A stretch of 16,942 nt of DNA from assembly GCA_958439425.1 (NCBI GenBank), contig CAUBVH010000025.1, forward strand, positions 1-16,942, in the 5' to 3' direction. The notes under the pieces are model-generated. The model searched no databases, was not told the DNA's origin, and saw only the letters and a list, made by a program, of their open reading frames with translations. The translations under genes were made by a program, and so were the position numbers. Positions within the stretch are counted from its first letter, which is position 1, and each line of letters begins with the position of its first letter. Source of the stretch: an uncultured Collinsella sp. Lineage in GTDB: Bacteria; Actinomycetota; Coriobacteriia; Coriobacteriales; Coriobacteriaceae. Of this stretch, positions 7,439 to 14,914 are shown one piece after another.

Positions 7439-8914
7439 ATGGCATCAGACGTTCGCGTCCGCTTTGCACCCTCACCCACGGGTAAGCTGCACATCGGCGG
7501 CGCCCGCACCGCTATCTATAACTGGGCTTTTGCCCGTGCAAACGGCGGCACGTTCATCCTGCGCATCGACGACACCGACCCCACCCGTTCCACCGACGAG
7601 AACACGCAGATCATTCTGCGCGCCATGCGTTGGCTGGGCCTGGACTGGGACGAGGGCCCCGAGGTGGGCGGCGACTATGGCCCTTATGCACAGACCGAGC
7701 GCCTGGACCTGTACAAGCAGGCTGCCCAGAAGCTTTGGGACGAGGGTAAGGCCTATCCCTGCTTCTGCACCAAGGAGCAGCTCGACGCCGATCGCAAGGC
7801 CGCGCAGGAGCGCAAGGACCCCTTCCAGGGCTATCAGCGCCGTTGCCGCGATCTTGATCCCGAGGAGGCCCGCCGTCGCATCGAGGCCGGCGAGTCCTAC
7901 GTCCTACGCATCAAGGTGCCCGAGGACCGCGGCGACGTCGTCATCCACGATGCCGTCCACGGCGAGGTGACCTTCGACGCCAAGGAGCTCGACGACTTTG
8001 TGATCTTCCGCTCCGATGGCACGCCCACGTACAACTTCGCGACCGTCGTCGACGACGCCATGATGAAGATCACCCATGTCATCCGCGGCGACGACCACCT
8101 GTCCAACACCCCGCGTCAGGTCATGGTCTACGAGGCCCTCGGCGCGCCCGTGCCCACGTTCGCCCACATCTCCATGATCCTGGGCGCCGACGGCAAGAAG
8201 CTCTCCAAGCGCCACGGCGCCACCTCGGTGGAGGAGTACCGCGACGCCGGTTACCTGTCCGACGCCTTCGTCAACTACCTGGCGCTGCTCGGCTGGTCGC
8301 TCGACGGCGAGACCACAATCATCCCGCGCGATGTCCTGGCCAGCAAGTTCTCGCTCGACCGCATCTCCAAGAACCCGGCGACCTTTGACCCAAAGAAACT
8401 CGACTGGGTCAACGCCGAGTACATCAACGGCATGTCCGATGCCCAGTTTGCCGACGAGATCATGGTCCCCGAGCTGCACGAGGCGGGTCTCATCGAGGGC
8501 AACGTCGAGTACGGCGAAGACTGGATCGACGCGCTTGCCGCAATCGTCAAGCCGCGCACCAAGATGCCGGCCGACGCCGTGACCGTCGCCGCTCCCATCT
8601 TCGCTACGGCCGAGACGCTCGAGTATGACGAGAAATCCGTTAACAAGGGTCTGGCCAAGGAAGGCATGGGCGCCATTCTGGACGCCGCCAAGGCCGCGCT
8701 CGAGGGCGTGGACGATTGGACTGCCGAGGCCATCGACGCCGCGCTTGAGCCGCTGCCCGAGCAGATGGACCTTAAGAAGCGCGTGGTGTTCCAGGCTGTG
8801 CGCGTCGCCGTCTGCGGCAACATGGTGAGCCCCCCGCTGGGCGAGACCATGACGCTCGTCGGCCGCGACGACTGCCTGGCACGCATCGACCGCGCCCGCA
8901 CGATGGCGCTATAG
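7439..8914 (+). CDS. gltX: Glutamyl-tRNA synthetase
   Basis: Charges tRNA with glutamate in the cytosol; class I aminoacyl-tRNA synthetase. The 491 residues show the HIGH-type motif KLHIGGART (16-24), the KMSKR-type loop KKLSKRHG (253-260), and a zinc knuckle-like set Cys108, Cys110, Tyr132 and Cys136. The start at 7439 is chosen because GAGGAG lies six bases before it and the protein then begins MASDVRVRFAPSPTG, as in the family; an in-frame upstream extension from 7322 runs into the palindromic repeat and is not credible. A TATACT at 7393-7398 may be the -10 box, but I see no good -35. Whether the enzyme also charges tRNA-Gln (as in organisms using GatCAB) cannot be decided from this window. 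Confidence 0.98.
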   Translation: MASDVRVRFAPSPTGKLHIGGARTAIYNWAFARANGGTFILRIDDTDPTRSTDENTQIILRAMRWLGLDWDEGPEVGGDYGPYAQTERLDLYKQAAQKLWDEGKAYPCFCTKEQLDADRKAAQERKDPFQGYQRRCRDLDPEEARRRIEAGESYVLRIKVPEDRGDVVIHDAVHGEVTFDAKELDDFVIFRSDGTPTYNFATVVDDAMMKITHVIRGDDHLSNTPRQVMVYEALGAPVPTFAHISMILGADGKKLSKRHGATSVEEYRDAGYLSDAFVNYLALLGWSLDGETTIIPRDVLASKFSLDRISKNPATFDPKKLDWVNAEYINGMSDAQFADEIMVPELHEAGLIEGNVEYGEDWIDALAAIVKPRTKMPADAVTVAAPIFATAETLEYDEKSVNKGLAKEGMGAILDAAKAALEGVDDWTAEAIDAALEPLPEQMDLKKRVVFQAVRVAVCGNMVSPPLGETMTLVGRDDCLARIDRARTMAL

Positions 8915-8937
8915 TAGACGCGTAAACGCATGTATCC

Positions 8938-8969
8938 GAGCCCCGTTCCCCCGAGCGGGGCTCTTGTTT
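8938..8969 (+). terminator. Intrinsic terminator of gltX
   Basis: An eight-bp GC-rich stem, GAGCCCCG (8938-8945) and CGGGGCTC (8956-8963), has a 10-base loop and is followed by TTGTTT. It begins 24 bases after the gltX stop codon. It separates gltX from the priA cluster. Confidence 0.85.
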
Positions 8970-8990
8970 CTGTACCGATGAGTGGGTTGC

Positions 8991-9092
8991 TGGGACAAAA
9001 TAATCAGTAGTGTTTGTCCCATGTTCGAGTGACGCAACAAGCTCGACACTCGTATCGGCCATGGGACAAACTCTACTGATTATTTTGTCCCA
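8991..9092. repeat. Large inverted repeat with TGGGACA ends, upstream of priA
   Basis: Arms 8991-9023 and 9060-9092 are complementary over 33 positions with one T-T mismatch (9011/9072), around a 36-base loop. Each arm is itself bracketed by TGGGACAAA and TTTGTCCCA (8991-8999 and 9013-9021; 9062-9070 and 9084-9092). The element can therefore fold as one long stem or as two small hairpins. The loop contains a further six-base stem CGAGTG/CACTCG (9026-9031/9047-9052). It lies after the gltX terminator and ends 32 bases before the priA start. Confidence 0.93.
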
Positions 9093-9124
9093 CCCCTTTC
9101 AGGTCCGTTCGTTAGAGGTGGTGT

Positions 9125-11578
9125 ATGGCTCAACAACTGTCGCTGTTTGGTTCGCCGGAACCGGAGGAAGCTCCGGTGAAGCCCAAGCCTGCCGCTGCCT
9201 CGGCTCAGTCTAAGCCTGCGCCCGAGCCCCCTGCCGCCTACGCGAGCGTGGTCCTCGACATCCCCACCCGTGCGCTGTCGGAACCGTTTGCTTACGGCAT
9301 CCCCGAGTCCCTTGCCAACGAGGTCCAGATCGGATCCACGGTCCTGGTCCACTTTGGTAACCGTGCCGCCGCGGGCTATGTCGTTGACATTGCGCCTGAT
9401 TTGGGCGATCTGCCGGGCAACAACGCCCTCGACCCCGTGCGCATCAAGCCCATCGAGGCCATCCTCAGCAAACCGCTCTTTACCGCCGAAGCTGCCCGTA
9501 TCGCACGCTGGATGAGCCGCGAGTATGTCGCGACGCTTTCCGAGTGCCTGCGCCTGTTTTTGCCCCCGGGTGGCAGCCCGCGCGTGGTCAAGGGCGACGA
9601 CGGCGTGTGGACGGTTGAACGTCCCGCCGTCAAGCCCATCCAAAACCGTTGGGTCATGCTTACGCCCGAGGGCTTCGACTATACGCCGCCCAAGACCGCG
9701 GTCCGCCAGCGCCAACTCATCGAGGCGCTCCAGTGTGGTCCTGTCACGACGCGCGACCTCAACCTTCTCTATAACAGTATGTCGGCGACCATCAAGGCGC
9801 TCGAAAAGCGCGGCGTCGTGGTGGTTGAGGAGCGCCGTGCGTGGCGTGGCTGCAGCGAGCAGACCACGCTGTCCTCGGCAAGCGGCAAGGCCCCGGTCTC
9901 CCTTACCAACGGCCAGCAACAGGCACTCGCGCAGATTGAGCGCGCCCGCCTTGACGCTCATGGCGACGTGGTGCTGGTCGACGGCGTCACCGGCTCCGGC
10001 AAAACCGAGGTCTACCTCTCCGCCATCGAGCGCGTACTCGCAGCCGGTCGCTCTGCCTGCGTGCTGGTACCCGAGATCTCACTGACGGCCCAGACCGTCG
10101 GCCGCTTCCGCTCGCGCTTTGGCGAGACGGTCGCCGTGTTCCATTCGCGGCTTTCGGCCGGCGAGCGCCTGGACCAGTGGGATATGGTTGCCAGCGGTGC
10201 GGCCCGCGTGGTCGTCGGCGCTCGCTCGGCGCTCTTTTGCCCGCTCAGCGACTTGGGCCTCATCATCATCGACGAGGAGCACGAGACTAGTTACAAGCAG
10301 GGCTCCAGTCCGCGCTACCACGCGCGCGAGGTGGCGGCCGAGATGGCGCGGCGCTACCGCTGCCCGCTCGTGTTGGGGTCGGCCACGCCTTCTGCCGAGG
10401 CCCTCGACCGCTGCCGCCGTGGCACGTATAACGGTGCCACCTGGACACGTGCCGAGATGCGCGAGCGCCCGGGACACGCCGTGCTTCCCACGGTTCGGAT
10501 TGCCGACTTGCGCCGCGAGTTTTCACACGGCAGCCGCTCCATGTTCTCAAAACCCTTGATGGAGGGCTTGGAGCGTGTGGTCGAGCGTCACGAGAAGGCC
10601 GTGCTGCTGCATAACCGCCGTGGCTTTGCGCCGTTCCTGATGTGTCGCGAGTGCGGCTGCGTTCCCACCTGCAACCACTGCTCCACAGCGCTTACGTATC
10701 ACGAGCGCACGCACACGCTGCAATGTCACACATGCGGATCCTCCTGGCGCGTGCAGCCGTATCCCGCGCACACGAGTCGTTGCCCCAAATGTGGCAGTCG
10801 CTACCTGGCAAAAATGGGGCTGGGCACGCAGCAGATCGAGGACGCACTGCACCAGATGCTGCCCGAGGACGTCGCCATCATCCGCATGGATGCCGATTCC
10901 ACGCGCGGCAAGGATGCGCACAAAAAGCTGCTCGAGCAGTTCGATGCGGCCGATTGCGCCGTGTTGCTGGGCACCCAAATGATCGCCAAGGGTCTCGATT
11001 TTCCCGAGGTCACGCTCGTGGGCGTGGTCAATGCCGACTTCGCCCTCAAGCTGCCGGACTTCCGCGCAGGGGAGCGCGCCTACGATCTGCTGGAGCAGGT
11101 CGCGGGCCGTGCCGGTCGCGGCGATCGTCCCGGCGAGGTCATCATCCAGACCTATCTGCCCGAGGACCCGGTTATTCGCGCCGTCGCCGAGCACGACCGT
11201 TCAATCTTTACCGACTACGATCTGGACCAGCGCCGCGACGCCCTGTATCCGCCGTTCGTGCGCCTGGTCAACATTTTGGTGTGGTCGGCGAACCGAGACG
11301 ACGCGCAGGACTACATTGGGCGCATTGCAAAGCTTCTTAAGCGCCGCTGGCATGCCGCCGCGCCCGATTTTTTGCGGGCGGGGAGTGCCGTGCCGCAGGT
11401 GCTAGGCCCGGCTTCGTGTGTAATCGAGAGAGCCAAGGACCGTTACCGCTTCCATCTGCTTGTGAAGTCGCCCGTGGGGTACCATGTCTCTGATGATATC
11501 GACGCCTGTCTCAAAGAGGTGGGCTCTGTGCGTGGCGTGAGCGTGAGCGTTGACGTCGACGCCTATGATTTGATGTAA
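9125..11578 (+). CDS. priA: Primosomal protein N' (replication restart helicase PriA)
   Basis: Recognises stalled or collapsed replication forks and reloads the replicative helicase; superfamily 2, 3'-5' helicase. The 817 residues comprise a low-complexity, Pro/Ala-rich N-terminal extension (about 9-38), the DNA-binding 3'BD and winged-helix region (about 40-240), Walker A GVTGSGKTE (287-295), DEEH box (383-386), a zinc region with Cys507, 510, 516, 519, 534, 537, 553 and 556, and a helicase C part including GTQMIAKGLDFPEV and QVAGRAGRGDRPG. All helicase motifs are intact. Residues 4-8 are QLSLF, matching the canonical sliding-clamp-binding pentapeptide. The ribosome site is AGAGGTG, four bases before the ATG. 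First gene of the priA-def-fmt-rsmB cluster; def follows after 18 bases. Confidence 0.98.
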   Translation: MAQQLSLFGSPEPEEAPVKPKPAAASAQSKPAPEPPAAYASVVLDIPTRALSEPFAYGIPESLANEVQIGSTVLVHFGNRAAAGYVVDIAPDLGDLPGNNALDPVRIKPIEAILSKPLFTAEAARIARWMSREYVATLSECLRLFLPPGGSPRVVKGDDGVWTVERPAVKPIQNRWVMLTPEGFDYTPPKTAVRQRQLIEALQCGPVTTRDLNLLYNSMSATIKALEKRGVVVVEERRAWRGCSEQTTLSSASGKAPVSLTNGQQQALAQIERARLDAHGDVVLVDGVTGSGKTEVYLSAIERVLAAGRSACVLVPEISLTAQTVGRFRSRFGETVAVFHSRLSAGERLDQWDMVASGAARVVVGARSALFCPLSDLGLIIIDEEHETSYKQGSSPRYHAREVAAEMARRYRCPLVLGSATPSAEALDRCRRGTYNGATWTRAEMRERPGHAVLPTVRIADLRREFSHGSRSMFSKPLMEGLERVVERHEKAVLLHNRRGFAPFLMCRECGCVPTCNHCSTALTYHERTHTLQCHTCGSSWRVQPYPAHTSRCPKCGSRYLAKMGLGTQQIEDALHQMLPEDVAIIRMDADSTRGKDAHKKLLEQFDAADCAVLLGTQMIAKGLDFPEVTLVGVVNADFALKLPDFRAGERAYDLLEQVAGRAGRGDRPGEVIIQTYLPEDPVIRAVAEHDRSIFTDYDLDQRRDALYPPFVRLVNILVWSANRDDAQDYIGRIAKLLKRRWHAAAPDFLRAGSAVPQVLGPASCVIERAKDRYRFHLLVKSPVGYHVSDDIDACLKEVGSVRGVSVSVDVDAYDLM

Positions 11579-11596
11579 CAACCCGAAAGGATGGCC

Positions 11597-12133
11597 ATGG
11601 AAGCCAACGGAATCGTACTGTCGCCCGACCCTCGTCTGCGCCAGGAGTGCGCCGTCATCGAGGAGATCACCCCGGCGATCGAGGCGCTTGCCGAGAAGAT
11701 GAAGAAGATGATGTTCGAGAACGGCGGCTGCGGCCTGGCTGCTCCGCAGATCGGCGAGCTTATTCAGCTCGTCACCATCGACTGCGACTACACCGACAAG
11801 AACGACTATGACCCGTACGTGCTCATCAACCCCGTGATCGTGGAGCAGAGTGACCATCTGGTGCCGTTTAGCGAGGGCTGCCTGTCCATCCCTGGCATTA
11901 GCTGCGAGATTGAGCGTCCCGACCATGTCGTCGTCGAGGCGTACGACCTGGATGCCAACCTGATTCGCTACGAGGCCTCAGGCGACCTTTTCTGCGTGTG
12001 CCTGCAGCACGAGATCGATCACCTGCATGGCAATACTATGTTCGAGCGACTGAAGCCGATGCAGAGGATCAAGGCCGTCAAGGAGTACCAGGACGCCCTG
12101 GCCCGCGGCGCTCGACCGGGCGAGACTGAGTAG
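11597..12133 (+). CDS. def: Peptide deformylase
   Basis: Removes the formyl group from the N-terminal methionine of new proteins on the ribosome; metal-dependent hydrolase. The 178 residues carry all three family motifs: GCGLAAPQ (44-51), EGCLS (93-97, metal ligand Cys95) and QHEIDH (137-142, metal ligands His138 and His142, catalytic Glu139). Two ATGs six bases apart are possible. AAAGG abuts the first (11591) but is six bases before the second (11597), so the second is preferred. It is 18 bases after priA and most likely co-transcribed with it. Its partner reaction, formylation of initiator tRNA, is encoded by fmt downstream, although a 322-base gap with a strong hairpin separates the two. 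Confidence 0.97.
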   Translation: MEANGIVLSPDPRLRQECAVIEEITPAIEALAEKMKKMMFENGGCGLAAPQIGELIQLVTIDCDYTDKNDYDPYVLINPVIVEQSDHLVPFSEGCLSIPGISCEIERPDHVVVEAYDLDANLIRYEASGDLFCVCLQHEIDHLHGNTMFERLKPMQRIKAVKEYQDALARGARPGETE

Positions 12134-12143
12134 GTTTGTCCGC

Positions 12144-12235
12144 CCCCAGGGCGCCCGCCTATATCATCCCGTGCTCAAACATTCTCGCTGCGCTGCGAAA
12201 CTGCGCGCGGGACGATATAGGCGGGCGCCCCGGGG
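12144..12235. repeat. Inverted repeat between def and fmt
   Basis: GGGCGCCCGCCTATATC... at 12149-12171 pairs with 12208-12230 over 23 positions with one A-C mismatch. Past one unpaired position, CCCC (12144-12147) pairs with GGGG (12232-12235). The loop is 36 bases. The outer end of the stem, GGGCGCCC, is itself palindromic. The element starts 11 bases past the def stop codon but has no T-tract on either side, so it is not a typical intrinsic terminator. It lies inside a conserved gene cluster, where it may reduce read-through or stabilise the upstream message. Confidence 0.9.
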
Positions 12236-12326
12236 ACTACGTTGACGCTGCTTGACTCGCCCGGGTGCCGTCGGGCCAGGGAAGGGCGTCTTCGCTGATA
12301 GGTGCTTTGTTGGGAGGGCTGCTTTT

Positions 12327-12419
12327 ATGCGGCTCTTTCTTTGTTTTTGGGTATATTTGTCTTTGTTGAACTGTTCTTGCGGCTGGGTGCGCTTGCGACC
12401 TGGAACGCTTCTTTTGTAG
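12327..12419 (+). CDS. Possible 30-residue hydrophobic small protein or leader peptide upstream of fmt
   Basis: An ATG at 12327 opens a 30-codon frame ending at TAG (12417-12419). GGGAGG lies about nine bases upstream, a good ribosome site. The product begins MRLFLCFWVYLSLLNCSCG and is hydrophobic and rich in Leu, Cys and Trp, like a short membrane peptide or signal-like segment. It ends 36 bases before fmt. This stretch is very T/G-rich, which alone produces Leu, Phe, Val, Cys and Trp codons, so chance is a real alternative. Apart from this frame and the inverted repeat, I see nothing else in the 322-base gap between def and fmt, and no clear promoter. Confidence 0.25.
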   Translation: MRLFLCFWVYLSLLNCSCGWVRLRPGTLLL

Positions 12420-12455
12420 CCGTCTCGGCTCGTTATTGAGAGGAGACAAACTTAT

Positions 12456-13376
12456 ATGCGTATTGTGTTTATGGGTACGCCTGATTTTGCTGTGCCTTCG
12501 TTGACTTCGCTTGTTGAGGCTGGGAATGAGATTTCGCTTGTTGTTACTCGTCCTGATGCTGTTCGTGGTCGTGGTAAAAAGCTTGAGCCTTCTCCTGTTA
12601 AGGCCAAGGCGCTTGAGCTGGGGTTGCCGGTTGTTGAGGCAAATCGTATGACGCCTGAGGTTGTTGAGGCGCTCCAGGCTGCCCAGGCTGATATTTTCTG
12701 TGTGGCTGCTTATGGCTGCATTTTGCCTGATGAGGTGCTGCAAATGGCGCCGCTCGGTATTGTGAATGTTCATGCTTCCTTGCTGCCTCGTTGGCGTGGC
12801 GCTGCTCCCATTCAGCGTGCCATTCTTGCTGGTGATGAGGTTGCTGGCGTTTCCATTATGCGCATTGGGCATGGCGTGGATACTGGTGCTTATTGTGATC
12901 AGGCTTCCACGTCGGTTGCCGGTAAGCATGCTGAGGCGCTGACCATGGAGCTTGGTGAGCTTGGCGGCAAGCTGCTTGCCGATACGCTTCCTTCCCTTGC
13001 CGATGGCACCGCCGTGTGGACTGAACAGGATGAGTCGCTTGTCACCCATGCCGCTAAAATTTCCAAGCAGGAGATGCGTCTGGATCCTCAGATGGCGGCA
13101 CTTGATTGCGTGCGTCATGTGCTTGCCTCGTCCGACACTGCTCCCGCTCGTTGCGTGATTGCCGGTAAGACCGTGCGCGTGCTCGATGCTGTGGCGGCTG
13201 ACGTGTCGCTTGGCGAGGGTCAGGTTCTCGTCAAGGCTAAGCGTGTTTACCTTGGTCTTTCCGATGGCACGGTTGAGTTGCTCGAGGTTAAGCCCGACGG
13301 CAAGCGTGCTATGGCCGCTTCTGCCTGGGCTGCTGGCCTGCAGGGCGCCGATCTTTCGTGGGGTGTTTTGTCATGA
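12456..13376 (+). CDS. fmt: Methionyl-tRNA formyltransferase
   Basis: Transfers a formyl group from 10-formyltetrahydrofolate to methionyl-initiator tRNA in the cytosol. The 306 residues show the signature SLLPRWRGAAPIQ (108-120) and the catalytic triad Asn104, His106 and Asp142, each two positions earlier than in the Escherichia coli enzyme. The N-terminal start MRIVFMGTPDFAVP is typical of the family. AGGAG lies 10 bases before the ATG, slightly far. Codon use is odd: the first 40 codons end in T (28) or G (12) and never in C or A, unlike def and priA, whose codons end mostly in C or G. The stop overlaps the rsmB start as ATGA, indicating translational coupling. Confidence 0.98.
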   Translation: MRIVFMGTPDFAVPSLTSLVEAGNEISLVVTRPDAVRGRGKKLEPSPVKAKALELGLPVVEANRMTPEVVEALQAAQADIFCVAAYGCILPDEVLQMAPLGIVNVHASLLPRWRGAAPIQRAILAGDEVAGVSIMRIGHGVDTGAYCDQASTSVAGKHAEALTMELGELGGKLLADTLPSLADGTAVWTEQDESLVTHAAKISKQEMRLDPQMAALDCVRHVLASSDTAPARCVIAGKTVRVLDAVAADVSLGEGQVLVKAKRVYLGLSDGTVELLEVKPDGKRAMAASAWAAGLQGADLSWGVLS

Positions 13377-14773
13377 GCAAGCTGTCTCCCGCGCGCAAGC
13401 TTGCGCTCGATGTGTTGATGGAGGCCGATCGTCGTGGTATGTATGCGCGCGACGTTCTGTCTTCCCGTGCTTCTGCCAAGGCCATTGACCAGCGCGATTC
13501 TGCTTTTGCCGCACGTTTGGCGCTCGGTGTTGCCGCCACGCAGGGCATTTTGGATGAGTTGCTCGATCAGTTTTTGGATAAGCCCAAAAAGGTCGCGCCG
13601 CGTGTGCGCATGGCGCTTCGCATCTCGGCCTTCGAGATGCTCTATCTGCATACGCCGGGCCGCGTTGCCGTAAGTCAGGGCGTTGAGCTGGTGCGCAGCG
13701 GTGCTAAGTCTGCCGCTGGCTTGGCCAATGCTGTACTGCATAAGGTTGCGGACAATGTTGAGGACTTTGCTACTGCGTCCGATGTGGATGAGTCTGAGCG
13801 ACGCTTGGTTCGTCTGTCGCGCCTGATGGGTCTTCCTCGCTGGCTGTGCGCTCGAATTATGGCCTCGTTCGATACGCCCGAGGGCGCGCTGAACTTTGCC
13901 GGCAATCTGGCCCCCGCGCCGCTGGCCCTGCATGAGAACGCCTTTGCGACTAATCCCGATCCGTATATCTCGCAGCTCGTCGCACCTGTCTTCCCGGGCT
14001 GTCATGCCCCGGTTGATGCCCAGGTTACCGTTTCGTCGGGCGTATTTGAGCGCGCTGCTGCCGTGGCCTCGGACCTTAACGCCCAGCTTATCGCCACAGC
14101 TGCCACGCGCCCTGGTAGCTGCCTTGAGATTGGTGCCGGTCGTGGCACCAAGACCTATGTGATGATGTGTCAGGCCAAGCGTGCGGGCTATGAGCGTCAG
14201 CATACGGCGCTCGATCTGCATGATCGCAAGTGCGATCTGAATCTCGCTCGTCTGCATAAGGCCGGTATTCAGGGCGTTCGCACGGTTTCGGGTGATGCCT
14301 GCGAGCTTAATGAGGTGCTCACATCGTTTGATGCCATGCTTGGCGAGCCGGTTAAGTTCGACACGGTCTTTATCGATGCGCCGTGCTCTGGCACCGGAAC
14401 CATGCGCCGTCATCCCGAGATTCCGTGGCGCCTGACCGAAAAAGATATGACGGTTGAGCTGCCCAAACTGCAGCTTACGATGCTCAAAGAGGCTGCTGCG
14501 CGCGTGGCTGCCGGCGGCGAGCTCATCTATGCGACGTGCTCGGTCTTCGACGAGGAGAACACGCAGGTTGTGGATGCGTTCTTGGCGTCGCCCGAGGGTG
14601 CGGACTTTAGCCTGGAGCCGCTCTCCGAGGCGCAGATTCTGCAACTCCCCGAGTTCGATCAGGCCAAGAAGCTCGTATCCGTACGCCAGAATGATCGAGG
14701 CCTCTTCCAAAGCGTGCCGGTAAACGCCGAATCCTACGACGGCCACTTCTGCGCCCGCCTGGTCCACAAGTAA
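13373..14773 (+). CDS. rsmB: 16S rRNA (cytosine-967-C5)-methyltransferase RsmB
   Basis: Methylates cytosine 967 of 16S rRNA using S-adenosylmethionine. The 466 residues comprise a NusB-like RNA-binding domain (about 1-130), a linker, and a Rossmann methyltransferase domain (about 225-466). Two catalytic cysteines are present: Cys338 in DAPCSGTG (motif IV) and Cys389 in ATCS (motif VI). Motif I reads EIGAGRGTKT (252-261) rather than the usual DLCAAPGGKT, a notable divergence. The start at 13373 overlaps the fmt stop (ATGA). A GTG at 13358 in the same frame would add five residues and is less likely. It closes the priA-def-fmt-rsmB cluster and is followed by an inverted repeat and a bidirectional terminator. 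Confidence 0.94.
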   Translation: MSKLSPARKLALDVLMEADRRGMYARDVLSSRASAKAIDQRDSAFAARLALGVAATQGILDELLDQFLDKPKKVAPRVRMALRISAFEMLYLHTPGRVAVSQGVELVRSGAKSAAGLANAVLHKVADNVEDFATASDVDESERRLVRLSRLMGLPRWLCARIMASFDTPEGALNFAGNLAPAPLALHENAFATNPDPYISQLVAPVFPGCHAPVDAQVTVSSGVFERAAAVASDLNAQLIATAATRPGSCLEIGAGRGTKTYVMMCQAKRAGYERQHTALDLHDRKCDLNLARLHKAGIQGVRTVSGDACELNEVLTSFDAMLGEPVKFDTVFIDAPCSGTGTMRRHPEIPWRLTEKDMTVELPKLQLTMLKEAAARVAAGGELIYATCSVFDEENTQVVDAFLASPEGADFSLEPLSEAQILQLPEFDQAKKLVSVRQNDRGLFQSVPVNAESYDGHFCARLVHK

Positions 14774-14779
14774 CGACTA

Positions 14780-14846
14780 AGTTGCGGTGAAATAGGGATT
14801 GAATAGCGGCTTCTGCCCGCCAAGCAGTCCTTATTTCACCGCAACT
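14780..14846. repeat. Inverted repeat downstream of rsmB
   Basis: AGTTGCGGTGAAATA (14780-14794) is perfectly complementary to 14832-14846. With one G·T pair the stem extends to 19 bp (14780-14798 against 14828-14846). The 29-base loop can form a small GGC/GCC stem. It starts seven bases after the rsmB stop codon and has no T-tract. A separate, conventional terminator follows at 14872-14909, so this element is not needed for termination. Confidence 0.9.
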
Positions 14847-14871
14847 CATAAGGAAACCTGGGCAGCTAAAG

Positions 14872-14909
14872 AATCAGCCCCGCGATTGGTGTTGGTCGCG
14901 GGGCTGATT
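14872..14909. terminator. Bidirectional terminator between rsmB and the FmdB gene
   Basis: A perfect 14-bp stem, AATCAGCCCCGCGA (14872-14885) against TCGCGGGGCTGATT (14896-14909), has a 10-base loop. On the plus strand it is followed by GGTTTCT and on the minus strand by CTTTAG. It lies between convergent genes, five bases past the stop of the minus-strand gene, so it can serve both. Confidence 0.85.
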
Positions 14910-14914
14910 GGTTT

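Noticed and set aside
12144..12235. Intrinsic terminator for def
   Set aside because: Strong stem but no T-tract on either strand and a 36-base loop; does not meet the usual form.
12237..13118. Minus-strand open frame (293 codons) opposite fmt
   Set aside because: Explained by the T/G-ending codons of fmt, which remove stop codons on the other strand; product is Asn/Arg/His-rich without domains.
13247..14767. Long minus-strand open frame (506 codons) opposite rsmB
   Set aside because: Shadow of rsmB; composition follows the complement of its codons, and no family or ribosome site is evident.
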